Positions 15,082 through 24,265 are shown, counted from the first letter of the stretch. The stretch: DNA of 40,629 nucleotides from Nocardia amamiensis (GCF_015477605.1 NZ_JADLQX010000046.1:1-40629), one strand, 5' to 3'. Translations and numbers: made by a program. The notes: a model not told the origin generated them from the sequence alone.

Positions 15082-16194
15082 ATGAAGCTGTCCACCCGGG
15101 TACTGAACCGGACCCTGCTGGCCCGCCAGCATCTGCTGGAGCGCTCGCGGCTGACCGTGCACGAGATGTGCGACCATCTCGTCGGGCTCCAGGCCCAGGA
15201 TTCGCCGCCGCCGTTCGTCGGATTATGGAGCCGCGTCGCGGATTTCGATCCGAAAACGGTGTCGGACGCGCTGGAGGACCGCTCGCTGGTCCGGATCACC
15301 CTGATGCGCGGCACGATTCACCTGGTCACTCCCGCCGATGCGTTGCGGATCGCGCCGCACGTGCAGCCGGAACTCGAAAAAGTTCCCTTCCGTAAGGGTT
15401 TCAATTACGGCGCCATGGTCGGTCTGGATCCCGACGAGGTGCGCAGGCATGGCGAGGCGGCACTCGGCGACGAACCGATGTCCGCGGCGGACCTGCGCGC
15501 CCGCGCCGCCGACCTGTACCCCGATCGCGACGCGGGCGCGGTGCTGCAGACCTGGCTGTATCAGCTGCCGGTCCTGCAGACTCCGCCCCGCGGGAAATGG
15601 AAGGACAGCAGCAGGCCGATCTGGTCGAGGGTGGAGCCGTGGCTCGGCGCGCCGCTCGATCCGACATATCCGCTGGCGGAACTCCTCTTCCGCTACCTGC
15701 GTGCCTTCGGCCCGGCCAGCACGATGGACATGCAGACCTGGTCGAAGCTGCTCGGCATGAAGCGCGCGGTCGAACAACTCGGCGACCGGGTGCGCACCTA
15801 CACCGACGAGCGCGGCCGCACGCTCTACGACGTCGCCGACGGCGAACTGGCCGACCCGGACCTTCCCGCCCCGGTCCGTTTGCTCGGTTGGTACGACAAC
15901 GCGCTTCTCTCGCACCAGGATCGCACCAGAATCGTGCCGGACGGCGCGGCTCCTCCGCTGCGCGCCTTCGCCGCGCAGGTGTCTCCGATCCTGGTCGACG
16001 GGTTCCTCGCGGGGCTGTACAAGGTCTTCGCGAACACCGGGACGGCCCGGCTCCGGATCAGTCCGACGCGGTCATGGACGAAGGCCGAGCGCGCGGCCGT
16101 CGAGGTAGAGGCACACGATCTGCTCGCCTTCCTCGAGGCGGGCAAACAGGGGAGCGTGGAAATTCTCGACCCGGACGCCGACCTGCGTCCCTGA
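15082..16194 (+). CDS. Winged-helix DNA-binding domain protein (HTH_42/YcaQ-like)
   Basis: A 370-aa member of the winged-helix family that includes YcaQ and the AlkX-type proteins. It starts MKLSTRVLNRTLLARQHLL; the typical block follows, with HEMCDHLVGLQAQDSPPPFVGLWSR and RTLMRGTIHLVTPADAL (here RITLMRGTIHLVT). Later signatures are GPASTMDMQTWSKL and WYDNALLSHQDRTRI. YcaQ-type proteins unhook DNA crosslinks or remove alkylated bases; many actinobacterial members are annotated only as DNA-binding. It follows the quinone reductase closely and is probably co-transcribed. The activity is inferred from family only. Confidence 0.82.
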   Translation: MKLSTRVLNRTLLARQHLLERSRLTVHEMCDHLVGLQAQDSPPPFVGLWSRVADFDPKTVSDALEDRSLVRITLMRGTIHLVTPADALRIAPHVQPELEKVPFRKGFNYGAMVGLDPDEVRRHGEAALGDEPMSAADLRARAADLYPDRDAGAVLQTWLYQLPVLQTPPRGKWKDSSRPIWSRVEPWLGAPLDPTYPLAELLFRYLRAFGPASTMDMQTWSKLLGMKRAVEQLGDRVRTYTDERGRTLYDVADGELADPDLPAPVRLLGWYDNALLSHQDRTRIVPDGAAPPLRAFAAQVSPILVDGFLAGLYKVFANTGTARLRISPTRSWTKAERAAVEVEAHDLLAFLEAGKQGSVEILDPDADLRP

Positions 16195-16449
16195 GCGGCC
16201 GGGAGTTCGGTGGCCATCTCCGACACTGCCGGTCGTCGGCCCAGGTATCGACCCGGCCGCACCACTGAGTCGCCGGTGGCATCGATCAGCCAGCCGTGTC
16301 GAGGGCACAGTGACTTCCCGCGAGATCGCCACCTGGCCACGGGGCGTGGCAGCTGATGGGACGAGCTCGATGGCGTCTGTCGACGCAGCGGCTGCCCGTG
16401 GGTGACTTTTCAGCGGAAGGCGGGCGCCGCGGATCGCCGGCAGACGCGG

Positions 16450-16974
16450 TCACGGCTCGCGAGGCGGGCGGTAGGCGGGCGCCTTGGTGGTCCCGGTGGG
16501 ACTCAACGTGCGTAGCAGCGGTAGCGCCCGGCGCGCCACCACGGTGGACAGCACGATGACGCTGTGCGAGCGCACCACCGACGACGTCCGGTCGATGCTC
16601 AGCAGCACGGCTTGCAACCCGGCGTGCGAGTCGGCCCCGATCCGGCACAGCACGTCGCCCGAGCCGGTGGTGGCATAGGCCTCCAGCACGCCGGGGATGG
16701 CGTCGAGTTCGGCGGCCACCGCGTCCAGCGCGCCCTGGGCGATCTCCAGCGTGACGAACGCCTGCACGTCGAATCCCGCCGCGGTGACGTCGATGTGCGG
16801 GTCGTAGGAGGCGATCACGCCGGATTCCTCCATGCGCGCGATCCGCGACTGCACCGTCGCCCTGGCGACCTTGGTGCGGCGGGAGAGTTCGAGGATGCCC
16901 GCCTTCTGGTACTCGTGCATCGCGGTGAGGATGGCGAGATCGAGTTCGTCGACTTTCGCGGGTGTGCGCGACAT
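16450..16974 (-). CDS. Lrp/AsnC-family regulator
   Basis: A 174-aa feast/famine regulator. The N-terminal helix-turn-helix is DELDLAILTAMHEYQKAG, then LSRRTKVARATVQSRIARME; the C-terminal ligand-binding RAM domain has VQAFVTLEIAQGALDAV and TTGSGDVLCRIGADSHAGL. The start MSRTPAKV is chosen because GGAGG lies five bases before it. It is divergent from hpd; in other actinobacteria the Lrp regulator next to hpd controls tyrosine breakdown, so that role is likely here. A perfect 18-bp palindrome lies in the shared promoter region. Confidence 0.85.
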   Translation of the reverse strand: MSRTPAKVDELDLAILTAMHEYQKAGILELSRRTKVARATVQSRIARMEESGVIASYDPHIDVTAAGFDVQAFVTLEIAQGALDAVAAELDAIPGVLEAYATTGSGDVLCRIGADSHAGLQAVLLSIDRTSSVVRSHSVIVLSTVVARRALPLLRTLSPTGTTKAPAYRPPREP

Positions 16975-17081
16975 GACGGCCTCCGTTTCGAGCACCGGCC
17001 AGGCTTGCCGCCTGTCCTGCTTGTGCTATTCAAATTGTCCAGCATTCAGGGCTGTTTCCTAGCCGAATTCGCCACACTGCG

Positions 17082-17099
17082 CAGCGCGAATTCGCGCTG
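17082..17099. promoter_or_regulatory. Perfect 18-bp palindrome upstream of hpd
   Basis: CAGCGCGAATTCGCGCTG is its own reverse complement. It lies 36 bases before the hpd start, and a second GAATTCG occurs just upstream (17065-17071). It is a likely operator for the divergent Lrp regulator. Confidence 0.55.
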
Positions 17100-17135
17100 T
17101 TGCCTACTGGGCGGGCCCGGCGATTTCCTTGGAAC

Positions 17136-18338
17136 ATGACCATCGAGCACCTGCCGAACGCCCGGTCCGGCGCCGTTCCCAGCGAGGGCGAGTTGCGCAC
17201 GCTCGTCGGGCTGGTCGACCACGACGACAGCGGCGATCCCTTTCCGGTCATCGGATGGGACGCCCTGGTCTGGGTGGTAGGCAACGCCACGCAGACCGCG
17301 CATTTCCTGGAATCCGCCTTCGGCATGCGGTTGGAGGCGTACTCCGGTCCCGAGACCGGCAACCGCGACCACAAGGCGTTCGTCTTGCGCAGCGGCGCGG
17401 CGCGCTTCGTGATCACCGGTGCGGTGGACCCGGACAGTCCGCTGGTGGCCCATCACGATCGGCACGGCGACGGCGTGGTGGACATCGCGCTGGAGGTGCC
17501 CGATGTGGACCGCTGCGTGGCGTGGGCACGCGCCCACGGCGCCACCATCCTGGTCGAACCGCACGACGAATCCGACGACTTCGGCACGGTCCGCTCGGCC
17601 GCGCTGGCGACGTACGGCGACACCAGGCACACGCTGGTCGACCGTTCCGGCTACGACGGGCCTTACCTGCCCGGTTATGTCGCCCGGCGCTCGCAGTACC
17701 AGCGGCGCGACGGTGCGCCCACCCGGCTGTTCCAGGCGATCGACCACGTCGTGGGCAACGTGGAGCTCGGGCAGATGGACGAGTGGGTCGAGTTCTACCG
17801 GCGCGTCATGGGGTTCACGAACATGGCCGAGTTCGTCGGCGACGACATCGCCACCGAGTACTCGGCGCTGATGAGCAAGGTCGTCGCCAACGGGAATCAC
17901 CGGGTGAAGTTCCCGCTCAACGAACCCGCCGTGAGCAAGAAGCGCTCGCAGATCGATGAGTACCTGGAGTTCTATCGCGGTCCGGGCGTGCAGCACATCG
18001 CACTCGCCACGGGCGACATCCTCGCCTGCGTCGACGCATTGCGCCGGGAAGGCGTCGAGTTCCTCCGGACACCGGACGCCTACTACGAAGACTCCGAATT
18101 GCGCGCTCGCATCGGCCGCGTCCGGGTCCCGGTCGAGGAACTCCAGCGTCGCGGCATACTCGTCGACCGCGACGAAGACGGCTATCTGTTGCAGATATTC
18201 ACCAGACCGCTCACCGACCGGCCCACCGTCTTCTTCGAACTCATCGAGCGCCACGGCTCCCTCGGCTTCGGCAAGGGAAATTTCAAGGCGCTGTTCGAAG
18301 CCATCGAGCGCGAACAAGCCGCCCGCGGCAATTTGTGA
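17136..18338 (+). CDS. hpd: 4-hydroxyphenylpyruvate dioxygenase
   Basis: This enzyme converts 4-hydroxyphenylpyruvate to homogentisate in tyrosine catabolism, with a non-haem iron. The protein is 400 aa, the usual length, with two VOC-type barrels. The iron ligands are visible as His204 (FQAIDHVVGNV), His287 (GPGVQHIALAT) and Glu368 (TVFFELIERHG). The C-terminal gate helix GKGNFKALFEAIEREQ is complete. The ATG giving MTIEHLPNARSG is used. It is divergent from an Lrp/AsnC gene, which probably controls it. Homogentisate dioxygenase is not in the window. Confidence 0.96.
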   Translation: MTIEHLPNARSGAVPSEGELRTLVGLVDHDDSGDPFPVIGWDALVWVVGNATQTAHFLESAFGMRLEAYSGPETGNRDHKAFVLRSGAARFVITGAVDPDSPLVAHHDRHGDGVVDIALEVPDVDRCVAWARAHGATILVEPHDESDDFGTVRSAALATYGDTRHTLVDRSGYDGPYLPGYVARRSQYQRRDGAPTRLFQAIDHVVGNVELGQMDEWVEFYRRVMGFTNMAEFVGDDIATEYSALMSKVVANGNHRVKFPLNEPAVSKKRSQIDEYLEFYRGPGVQHIALATGDILACVDALRREGVEFLRTPDAYYEDSELRARIGRVRVPVEELQRRGILVDRDEDGYLLQIFTRPLTDRPTVFFELIERHGSLGFGKGNFKALFEAIEREQAARGNL

Positions 18339-18423
18339 CCGATCCCGGCGGACGATCGCGGCGGCGGCCGGGCCGGGTTCGTCGGACCGGTACGCCCGTC
18401 GCGTAATCGGTAGAGTTCTTCCC

Positions 18424-18951
18424 ATGCGGATCAAGTCGGCGGTCGTCCTCGCGACAGCCTTGGTGTTCGCGCTGGCGGCCTGTGGTTCGGACGCGCAGTC
18501 GGAGGACTCCGGTCCGTCGCGTCCGGCGCCGAAGGTGGTGGCGCTCGGCCCGTTCGTCGGGGAATGTGGGCATGTGACCGACGACGAGGTGCGCGACCTC
18601 GGTGGTCTCGGCCAGATCTCCGGGGTGTTCAAGAACGCGGTCGGCTGCAACTGGCGGGCGGCCGGAGTCGGTTCCGCCAGCATCACTTTCGCGTCCTATC
18701 GGGGCAGCCCGATCGAGCGCGAGCGAGCGTGGGTCACCGTCAACGGCCGCGCTCCCGATCCGATCAAGGTGGGCGGGCGCGAGGGATTCGCCGCGCTGGA
18801 TCCGAGCGGGCAGATCTGCGATCTCGCGGTGCAACTCGGCGACGACTTCTTCGAGTGGTCGACGTCCTTCGGGTTCTTCTCCAACGCATCCGGCAACCCG
18901 TGCGACCGCAGCCGCGCCCTCGCGGAGCTGACCTTGAAGCGGTTGCAGTGA
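18424..18951 (+). CDS. DUF3558 lipoprotein
   Basis: A 175-aa predicted lipoprotein. The signal peptide ends in the lipobox LAAC (Cys20), which would be lipidated and anchor it outside the membrane. The mature part has the DUF3558 features: FVGECGHVTDDEVRDLGG, CNWRAAGVGSASITF and a C-terminal CDRSRALAELTLK, with several conserved Cys. DUF3558 proteins are abundant in mycolate-containing actinobacteria; function unknown. A paralogue follows directly. Confidence 0.85.
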   Translation: MRIKSAVVLATALVFALAACGSDAQSEDSGPSRPAPKVVALGPFVGECGHVTDDEVRDLGGLGQISGVFKNAVGCNWRAAGVGSASITFASYRGSPIERERAWVTVNGRAPDPIKVGGREGFAALDPSGQICDLAVQLGDDFFEWSTSFGFFSNASGNPCDRSRALAELTLKRLQ

Positions 18952-18962
18952 GGGGGAAGGGC

Positions 18963-19520
18963 GTGCATTCCAGACGAGGTCTGCGCCGTCGTGGTGCGGC
19001 CGCCGCCGCTGCCGTAGTCGTCGCGTTGGCCGCCGGCGGCTGTAGCCAGACGATCTCGGGGTCGGCGCGGCCGGTCGGCGGCAGTGAGCCGGTCAACACC
19101 AGGCTCGACAAACTGCTGCGGGAATGCGAGATCCTCTCCAAGGAGGAGATCGGCAAGGCGATCGGCGAGAACATCTCGGTCGAGGATTCGTTCTTCGGCG
19201 CGGTGTGCATGTGGGATCTGGTCGGCGCGCCCGGCGGCAACGGCATGGCCACGCTCAACTGGTACGAGAACGGCACGCTGAGCAACGAGAAGCAGACGAA
19301 CAACAAGCTCGGCTACGTCACCACCAATGTCACCGTCCAGAGCGCTCTCGCGCTGCTGATCCGGCGGCCGAATGATCCCGACTCCTGCGGTGTGACGGCG
19401 AGTGCGCCGGACAACGGCGTGATCGGCTGGTGGATCAACTACCGGCCCGGCTCCGCCCACCCCGATCCCTGCGAGGCCGCCAAGAAGCTGATGGAGATGA
19501 CCTTGAATCTGGCCCGGTAG
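18963..19520 (+). CDS. DUF3558 lipoprotein (paralogue)
   Basis: A 185-aa predicted lipoprotein with an Arg-rich N-terminus, an Ala-rich hydrophobic core and a lipobox ending in Cys27 (AAGGC). The mature part starts SQTISGSARPVGG and carries DUF3558 signatures LLRECEILSKEEIGKAIG, CMWDL, and CEAAKKLMEMTLNLAR. GTG at 18963 is chosen because GGGGAAGG stands just before it; a GTG at 18948, overlapping the previous stop by GTGA, would add five residues. The two genes form a tandem pair, likely one operon. Confidence 0.82.
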   Translation: MHSRRGLRRRGAAAAAAVVVALAAGGCSQTISGSARPVGGSEPVNTRLDKLLRECEILSKEEIGKAIGENISVEDSFFGAVCMWDLVGAPGGNGMATLNWYENGTLSNEKQTNNKLGYVTTNVTVQSALALLIRRPNDPDSCGVTASAPDNGVIGWWINYRPGSAHPDPCEAAKKLMEMTLNLAR

Positions 19521-19543
19521 AGCACGGTCATCGCGACCCCGCT

Positions 19544-19573
19544 TTGACCCTGTGTCCCGGCCGCGGGTATCGT
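19544..19573 (+). promoter_or_regulatory. Predicted promoter of the rpsL operon
   Basis: TTGACC (19544-19549) and TATCGT (19568-19573) are separated by 18 bases, a good vegetative sigma-factor promoter. It lies about 285 bases before rpsL. Confidence 0.7.
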
Positions 19574-19858
19574 GGACCGCTGTGCCCGGAAGCATGCGGG
19601 CAAGTTCGTGCGTGACCGTAGGCCAGCGAGAGCGGCTGACGACTCCAGCGTGCCCGGAATCCGGGCTCCGCACCGCGTGCGACACGCCCGACCTCGGGAC
19701 GCGAGAAACGTGGCCGGACGTGCGAGTGAAAGCTCGATGACAGCGGAGTGAACGTCGGGCCCGAGACGGCAATGTGCCGCCGACGGCCCCGGGAGCGCCG
19801 CGAACGACAACAGACATGAAGTCCAGACACCGCGTTAACTAATAAGGAAAGCCGGTCT
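19574..19858 (+). other. Long untranslated leader of rpsL
   Basis: No gene is seen. If the promoter above is used, the rpsL messenger has a leader of roughly 280 bases, long for a ribosomal protein gene, and could carry regulation by an S7-like or growth signal. An AAGGAAA ribosome site sits just before the rpsL ATG. Confidence 0.4.
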
Positions 19859-20233
19859 ATGCCAACCATCAACCAGCTGGTCCGCAAGGGTCGCCGCGAC
19901 AAGGTCGCCAAGACGAAGACCGCGGCCCTGAAGGGGAGCCCGCAGCGTCGTGGCGTGTGCACCCGCGTGTACACCACGACCCCGAAGAAGCCGAACTCCG
20001 CGCTGCGCAAGGTCGCGCGTGTTCGCCTGACCAGCGCGGTCGAGGTCACGGCCTACATCCCGGGCGAGGGCCACAACCTGCAGGAGCACTCCATGGTGCT
20101 CGTCCGCGGCGGTCGTGTGAAGGACCTCCCCGGTGTTCGCTACAAGATCATCCGCGGCTCGCTCGACACCCAGGGCGTGAAGAACCGCAAGCAGGCCCGC
20201 AGCCGCTACGGCGCCAAGAAGGAGAAGAGCTGA
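19859..20233 (+). CDS. rpsL: Ribosomal protein S12
   Basis: A 124-aa small-subunit protein at the decoding centre. It starts MPTINQLVRKGRR and ends RSRYGAKKEKS; the conserved TTTPKKPNSALRKVARVRL and RGGRVKDLPGVRYKI blocks are complete. Lys43 and Lys88, the positions at which mutations commonly give streptomycin resistance, are both wild type. First gene of the str operon, one base before rpsG. Confidence 0.98.
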   Translation: MPTINQLVRKGRRDKVAKTKTAALKGSPQRRGVCTRVYTTTPKKPNSALRKVARVRLTSAVEVTAYIPGEGHNLQEHSMVLVRGGRVKDLPGVRYKIIRGSLDTQGVKNRKQARSRYGAKKEKS

Positions 20234-20234
20234 T

Positions 20235-20705
20235 ATGCCACGCAAGGGCCCCGCACCCAAGCGTCCGCTGATCAACGATCCGGTCTACGGTTCGCCGCTG
20301 GTTACGCAGCTGGTCAACAAGATCCTGCTGGACGGCAAGAAGTCCACCGCCGAGCGCATCGTCTACGGCGCGCTGGAGCAGGCGCGCGAGAAGACCGGCA
20401 CCGACCCGGTGGTCACCCTCAAGCGCGCGCTGGACAACGTGAAGCCGTCGCTGGAGGTGAAGCCCCGCCGCGTCGGTGGCGCCACCTACCAGGTTCCGGT
20501 CGAGGTCCGTCCGGGCCGCGCCAACACCCTGGCCCTGCGCTGGCTGGTCAACTTCTCCCGCGCGCGCCGGGAGAAGACCATGGTCGAGCGTCTGGCCAAC
20601 GAATTGCTCGACGCCAGCAACGGTCTCGGCGCCTCGGTCAAGCGCCGCGAGGACACCCACAAGATGGCCGAGTCCAACCGGGCCTTCGCGCACTACCGCT
20701 GGTGA
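20235..20705 (+). CDS. rpsG: Ribosomal protein S7
   Basis: A 156-aa protein that organises the 3' domain of 16S rRNA. It begins MPRKGPAPKRPLINDPVYG and ends AESNRAFAHYRW, with the family stretch KPRRVGGATYQVPVEV. Its ATG follows the rpsL stop by one base; the rpsL 3' end supplies a GGAGAAG ribosome site. A 137-base gap with no gene separates it from fusA. Confidence 0.98.
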   Translation: MPRKGPAPKRPLINDPVYGSPLVTQLVNKILLDGKKSTAERIVYGALEQAREKTGTDPVVTLKRALDNVKPSLEVKPRRVGGATYQVPVEVRPGRANTLALRWLVNFSRARREKTMVERLANELLDASNGLGASVKRREDTHKMAESNRAFAHYRW

Positions 20706-20842
20706 CGTCTGCCCGGCCCGTCGTCTGGGTCGGGAGGCACAGCCGGAACGCGGCACCCACCGGCCGCGTCCGGCGTTGATATAGAGGCGACCACAGGGTC
20801 GTCCCCGATAATCCCAACTAGCTACGAGCGGGGAAGATTTCC

Positions 20843-22945
20843 GTGGCACAGGACGTGCTCACCGACCTGAACAAGGTCCGCAACATCGGCATCATGGCCC
20901 ACATCGATGCGGGCAAGACGACCACAACTGAACGCATCCTCTTCTACACCGGCATCACCTACAAGATCGGTGAGGTCCACGACGGCGCTGCCACGATGGA
21001 CTGGATGGAGCAGGAGCAGGAGCGTGGTATCACCATCACCTCCGCTGCGACCACATGCTTCTGGAAAGAAAACCAGATCAACATCATCGACACCCCCGGG
21101 CACGTCGACTTCACCGTGGAGGTGGAGCGGTCGCTGCGCGTGCTCGACGGCGCCGTCGCGGTGTTCGACGGCAAGGAAGGCGTCGAGCCGCAGTCCGAGC
21201 AGGTGTGGCGTCAGGCCGACAAGTACGACGTGCCGCGGATCTGCTTCGTCAACAAGATGGACAAGCTCGGTGCGGACTTCTACTTCACCGTGCAGACCAT
21301 CAAGGACCGCCTCGGCGCCAAGCCGCTGGTCATCCAGCTGCCGATCGGCGCGGAGGACACCTTCGAGGGCATCGTCGACCTGGTCGAGAACAACGCCAAG
21401 GTCTGGCGGGGCGAGACCAAGCTCGGTGAGCAGTACGAGGTCGTCGAGATCCCCGAGGACCTGAAGGAGCGGGCCGAGCAGTACCGCCAGGAGCTGCTGG
21501 AGACCGTCGCCGAGTCCGACGAGGCGCTGCTGGAGAAGTTCTTCGGCGGCGAAGAGCTGACCATCGACGAGATCAAGGGCGCCATCCGCAAGCTGACGGT
21601 GACCTCCGAGCTCTACCCGGTGCTGTGCGGCTCGGCGTTCAAGAACAAGGGCGTGCAGCCCATGCTGGACGCGGTCATCGACTACCTGCCCTCGCCGCTG
21701 GACGTGGAGGCCACCACCGGCCACGTGCCTGGCAAGGAAGACCAGCTGCTGACCCGTAAGCCGAACGCCGACGAGCCGTTCGCCGCCCTGGCGTTCAAGA
21801 TCGCCGTGCACCCGTTCTTCGGCAAGCTGACCTACGTCCGCGTGTACTCCGGCAAGGTCGACTCCGGCGCCCAGGTCGTCAACTCGACCAAGGGCAAGAA
21901 GGAGCGCCTGGGCAAGCTGTTCCAGATGCACTCCAACAAGGAGAACCCGGTCGGCGCCGCCTCGGCTGGTCACATCTACGCGGTCATCGGCCTGAAGGAC
22001 ACCACCACCGGCGACACCCTGTGTGATCCGCAGAACCAGATCGTGCTGGAGTCGATGACCTTCCCGGACCCGGTCATCGAGGTCTCCATCGAGCCGAAGA
22101 CGAAGTCCGACCAGGAGAAGCTGGGCACCGCGATCCAGCGTCTCTCCGAAGAGGACCCGACCTTCTCGGTCAAGCTCGACCAGGAGACCGGCCAGACCGT
22201 CATCGGCGGTATGGGCGAGCTGCACCTCGACATCTTGGTCGACCGCATGAAGCGTGAGTTCAAGGTCGAGGCGAACGTCGGCAAGCCTCAGGTGGCCTAC
22301 CGCGAGACGATCACCAAGCGGGTAGAGAAGCTCGAGTACACCCACAAGAAGCAGACCGGTGGTTCCGGCCAGTTCGCGAAGGTCATCATTGCCCTCGAGC
22401 CGTTCGTCGGCGAGGATGGCGCGACCTACGAGTTCGAGAACAAGGTCACCGGTGGCCGTGTGCCGAAGGAGTACATCCCTTCGGTGGACGCCGGTGCCCA
22501 GGACGCCATGCAGTACGGTGTGCTCGCTGGCTACCCGCTGGTGAACATGAAGGTCACGCTGCTCGACGGCGCCTACCACGACGTCGACTCATCGGAAATG
22601 GCGTTCAAGATCGCCGGCGCGCAGGCGCTCAAGGAAGCGGCTCGCAAGGCCGGTCCGGTGATCCTCGAGCCATTGATGGCGGTCGAGGTCACCACGCCCG
22701 AGGACTACATGGGCGACGTGATCGGCGACCTGAACTCCCGCCGTGGCCAGATCCAGGCCATGGAGGAACGCAGTGGTGCCCGTGTCGTCAAGGCGCTGGT
22801 TCCGCTCTCGGAGATGTTCGGTTACATCGGTGACCTGCGGTCGAAGACCCAGGGCCGGGCGAACTACTCCATGGTGTTCGACTCGTACGCGGAGGTTCCG
22901 GCCAACGTGTCGAAGGAGATCATCGCCAAGGCGACCGGCGAGTGA
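20843..22945 (+). CDS. fusA: Elongation factor G
   Basis: The translocation GTPase, 700 aa, full length. G motifs are visible: AHIDAGKTTT at residues 19-28, RGITITSAATT in switch I, DTPGH at 83-87, and NKMD at 137-140. Domain IV carries GGVDAGAQ-like (SVDAGAQDAM), and the C-terminus has GYIGDLRSKTQGRANYSM. The GTG start follows GGGGAAG. It is the third gene of the str operon and is followed by a hairpin and then tuf. Confidence 0.98.
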   Translation: MAQDVLTDLNKVRNIGIMAHIDAGKTTTTERILFYTGITYKIGEVHDGAATMDWMEQEQERGITITSAATTCFWKENQINIIDTPGHVDFTVEVERSLRVLDGAVAVFDGKEGVEPQSEQVWRQADKYDVPRICFVNKMDKLGADFYFTVQTIKDRLGAKPLVIQLPIGAEDTFEGIVDLVENNAKVWRGETKLGEQYEVVEIPEDLKERAEQYRQELLETVAESDEALLEKFFGGEELTIDEIKGAIRKLTVTSELYPVLCGSAFKNKGVQPMLDAVIDYLPSPLDVEATTGHVPGKEDQLLTRKPNADEPFAALAFKIAVHPFFGKLTYVRVYSGKVDSGAQVVNSTKGKKERLGKLFQMHSNKENPVGAASAGHIYAVIGLKDTTTGDTLCDPQNQIVLESMTFPDPVIEVSIEPKTKSDQEKLGTAIQRLSEEDPTFSVKLDQETGQTVIGGMGELHLDILVDRMKREFKVEANVGKPQVAYRETITKRVEKLEYTHKKQTGGSGQFAKVIIALEPFVGEDGATYEFENKVTGGRVPKEYIPSVDAGAQDAMQYGVLAGYPLVNMKVTLLDGAYHDVDSSEMAFKIAGAQALKEAARKAGPVILEPLMAVEVTTPEDYMGDVIGDLNSRRGQIQAMEERSGARVVKALVPLSEMFGYIGDLRSKTQGRANYSMVFDSYAEVPANVSKEIIAKATGE

Positions 22946-22949
22946 CACC

Positions 22950-22978
22950 GTCGGGGCAGGTGTCACACTTGCCCCGAC
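22950..22978 (+). terminator. Hairpin between fusA and tuf
   Basis: GTCGGGGCAGGTG and CACTTGCCCCGAC form a 13-bp stem with one G-T wobble and a TCA loop, five bases after the fusA stop. It may cause partial termination or protect the fusA 3' end, allowing unequal tuf output. No T-run follows. Confidence 0.6.
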
Positions 22979-23057
22979 AGCCGGGCGTCAGCACGACCCC
23001 TATCAATAACCGCACTGCTGCAACTGCACGCACCAACAAGTCCAGGAGGACAAAGAA

Positions 23058-24248
23058 GTGGCGAAGGCGAAGTTCGAGCGGACGAAGCCGCACGTCAACA
23101 TCGGCACCATCGGTCACGTCGACCACGGCAAGACCACGCTGACCGCAGCGATCACCAAGGTGCTGGCTGACAAGTACCCGGATCTGAACGAGAGCTTCGC
23201 GTTCGATCAGATCGACAAGGCGCCGGAGGAGAAGGCTCGTGGTATCACGATCAACATCTCCCACGTCGAGTACCAGACGGAGAAGCGCCACTACGCGCAC
23301 GTCGACGCGCCGGGTCACGCCGACTACATCAAGAACATGATCACCGGTGCGGCGCAGATGGACGGCGCCATCCTCGTGGTCGCGGCGACCGACGGCCCGA
23401 TGCCGCAGACTCGTGAGCACGTGCTGCTCGCCCGTCAGGTCGGCGTGCCCTACATCCTGGTCGCGCTGAACAAGGCCGACATGGTCGACGACGAGGAGAT
23501 CCTCGAGCTCGTCGAGATGGAGGTCCGCGAGCTGCTGGCCTCGCAGGAGTTCGACGAGGACGCGCCGGTCGTGCGGGTCTCCGGTCTGAAGGCGCTCGAG
23601 GGCGACCCGAAGTGGTCGGAGTCGGTGCTGGAGCTGATGGCGGCGGTCGACGAGTCCATCCCGGACCCGGTTCGTGAGACCGACAAGCCGTTCCTGATGC
23701 CGATCGAGGACGTGTTCACCATCACCGGTCGTGGCACCGTCGTCACCGGTCGCGTCGAGCGTGGCGTGATCAACGTGAACGAGGAAGTCGAGATCGTCGG
23801 CATCCGCGAGAAGACCACCAAGACCACCGTCACCGGTGTCGAGATGTTCCGCAAGCTGCTGGACCAGGGCCAGGCGGGCGACAACGTCGGTCTGCTGGTT
23901 CGTGGTCTGAAGCGTGAGGACGTGGAGCGCGGCCAGGTCGTCGTGAAGCCGGGCACCACCACCCCGCACACCGAGTTCGAGGGCCAGGCGTACATCCTGT
24001 CGAAGGACGAGGGCGGCCGCCACACCCCGTTCTTCAACAACTACCGTCCGCAGTTCTACTTCCGTACGACTGACGTGACGGGCGTTGTGACCCTGCCCGA
24101 GGGCACCGAGATGGTCATGCCCGGTGACAACACCGAGATGTCCGTCAAGCTGATCCAGCCGGTCGCCATGGACGAGGGTCTGCGCTTCGCGATCCGCGAG
24201 GGTGGCCGCACCGTCGGCGCCGGTCGCGTCACGAAGATCATCAAGTGA
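23058..24248 (+). CDS. tuf: Elongation factor Tu
   Basis: The aminoacyl-tRNA delivery GTPase, 396 aa. G motifs: GHVDHGKTT at residues 19-27, RGITINISH in switch I, DAPGHADY at 83-90, NKADM from 138. Domains II and III follow, with the C-terminal REGGRTVGAGRVTKII. The GTG start has an optimal AGGAGG about 11 bases upstream. Codon use is highly biased to C and G. It ends the str operon; a strong terminator follows. Confidence 0.98.
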   Translation: MAKAKFERTKPHVNIGTIGHVDHGKTTLTAAITKVLADKYPDLNESFAFDQIDKAPEEKARGITINISHVEYQTEKRHYAHVDAPGHADYIKNMITGAAQMDGAILVVAATDGPMPQTREHVLLARQVGVPYILVALNKADMVDDEEILELVEMEVRELLASQEFDEDAPVVRVSGLKALEGDPKWSESVLELMAAVDESIPDPVRETDKPFLMPIEDVFTITGRGTVVTGRVERGVINVNEEVEIVGIREKTTKTTVTGVEMFRKLLDQGQAGDNVGLLVRGLKREDVERGQVVVKPGTTTPHTEFEGQAYILSKDEGGRHTPFFNNYRPQFYFRTTDVTGVVTLPEGTEMVMPGDNTEMSVKLIQPVAMDEGLRFAIREGGRTVGAGRVTKIIK

Positions 24249-24265
24249 TTCGCTGAATCGCTGAA

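Noticed and set aside
16200..16340. Minus-strand peptide CPRHGWLIDATGD resembling a Rieske-type segment
   Set aside because: It has no partner motif, no start with a ribosome site, and runs into the antisense of the winged-helix gene. A remnant is possible but not supported.
20765..20820. TTGATA and GATAAT boxes before fusA as a promoter
   Set aside because: They are about 25 bases apart, too far for a standard promoter.
20822..22579. 585-codon minus-strand frame opposite fusA
   Set aside because: It is the antisense of fusA and shows no independent motif.
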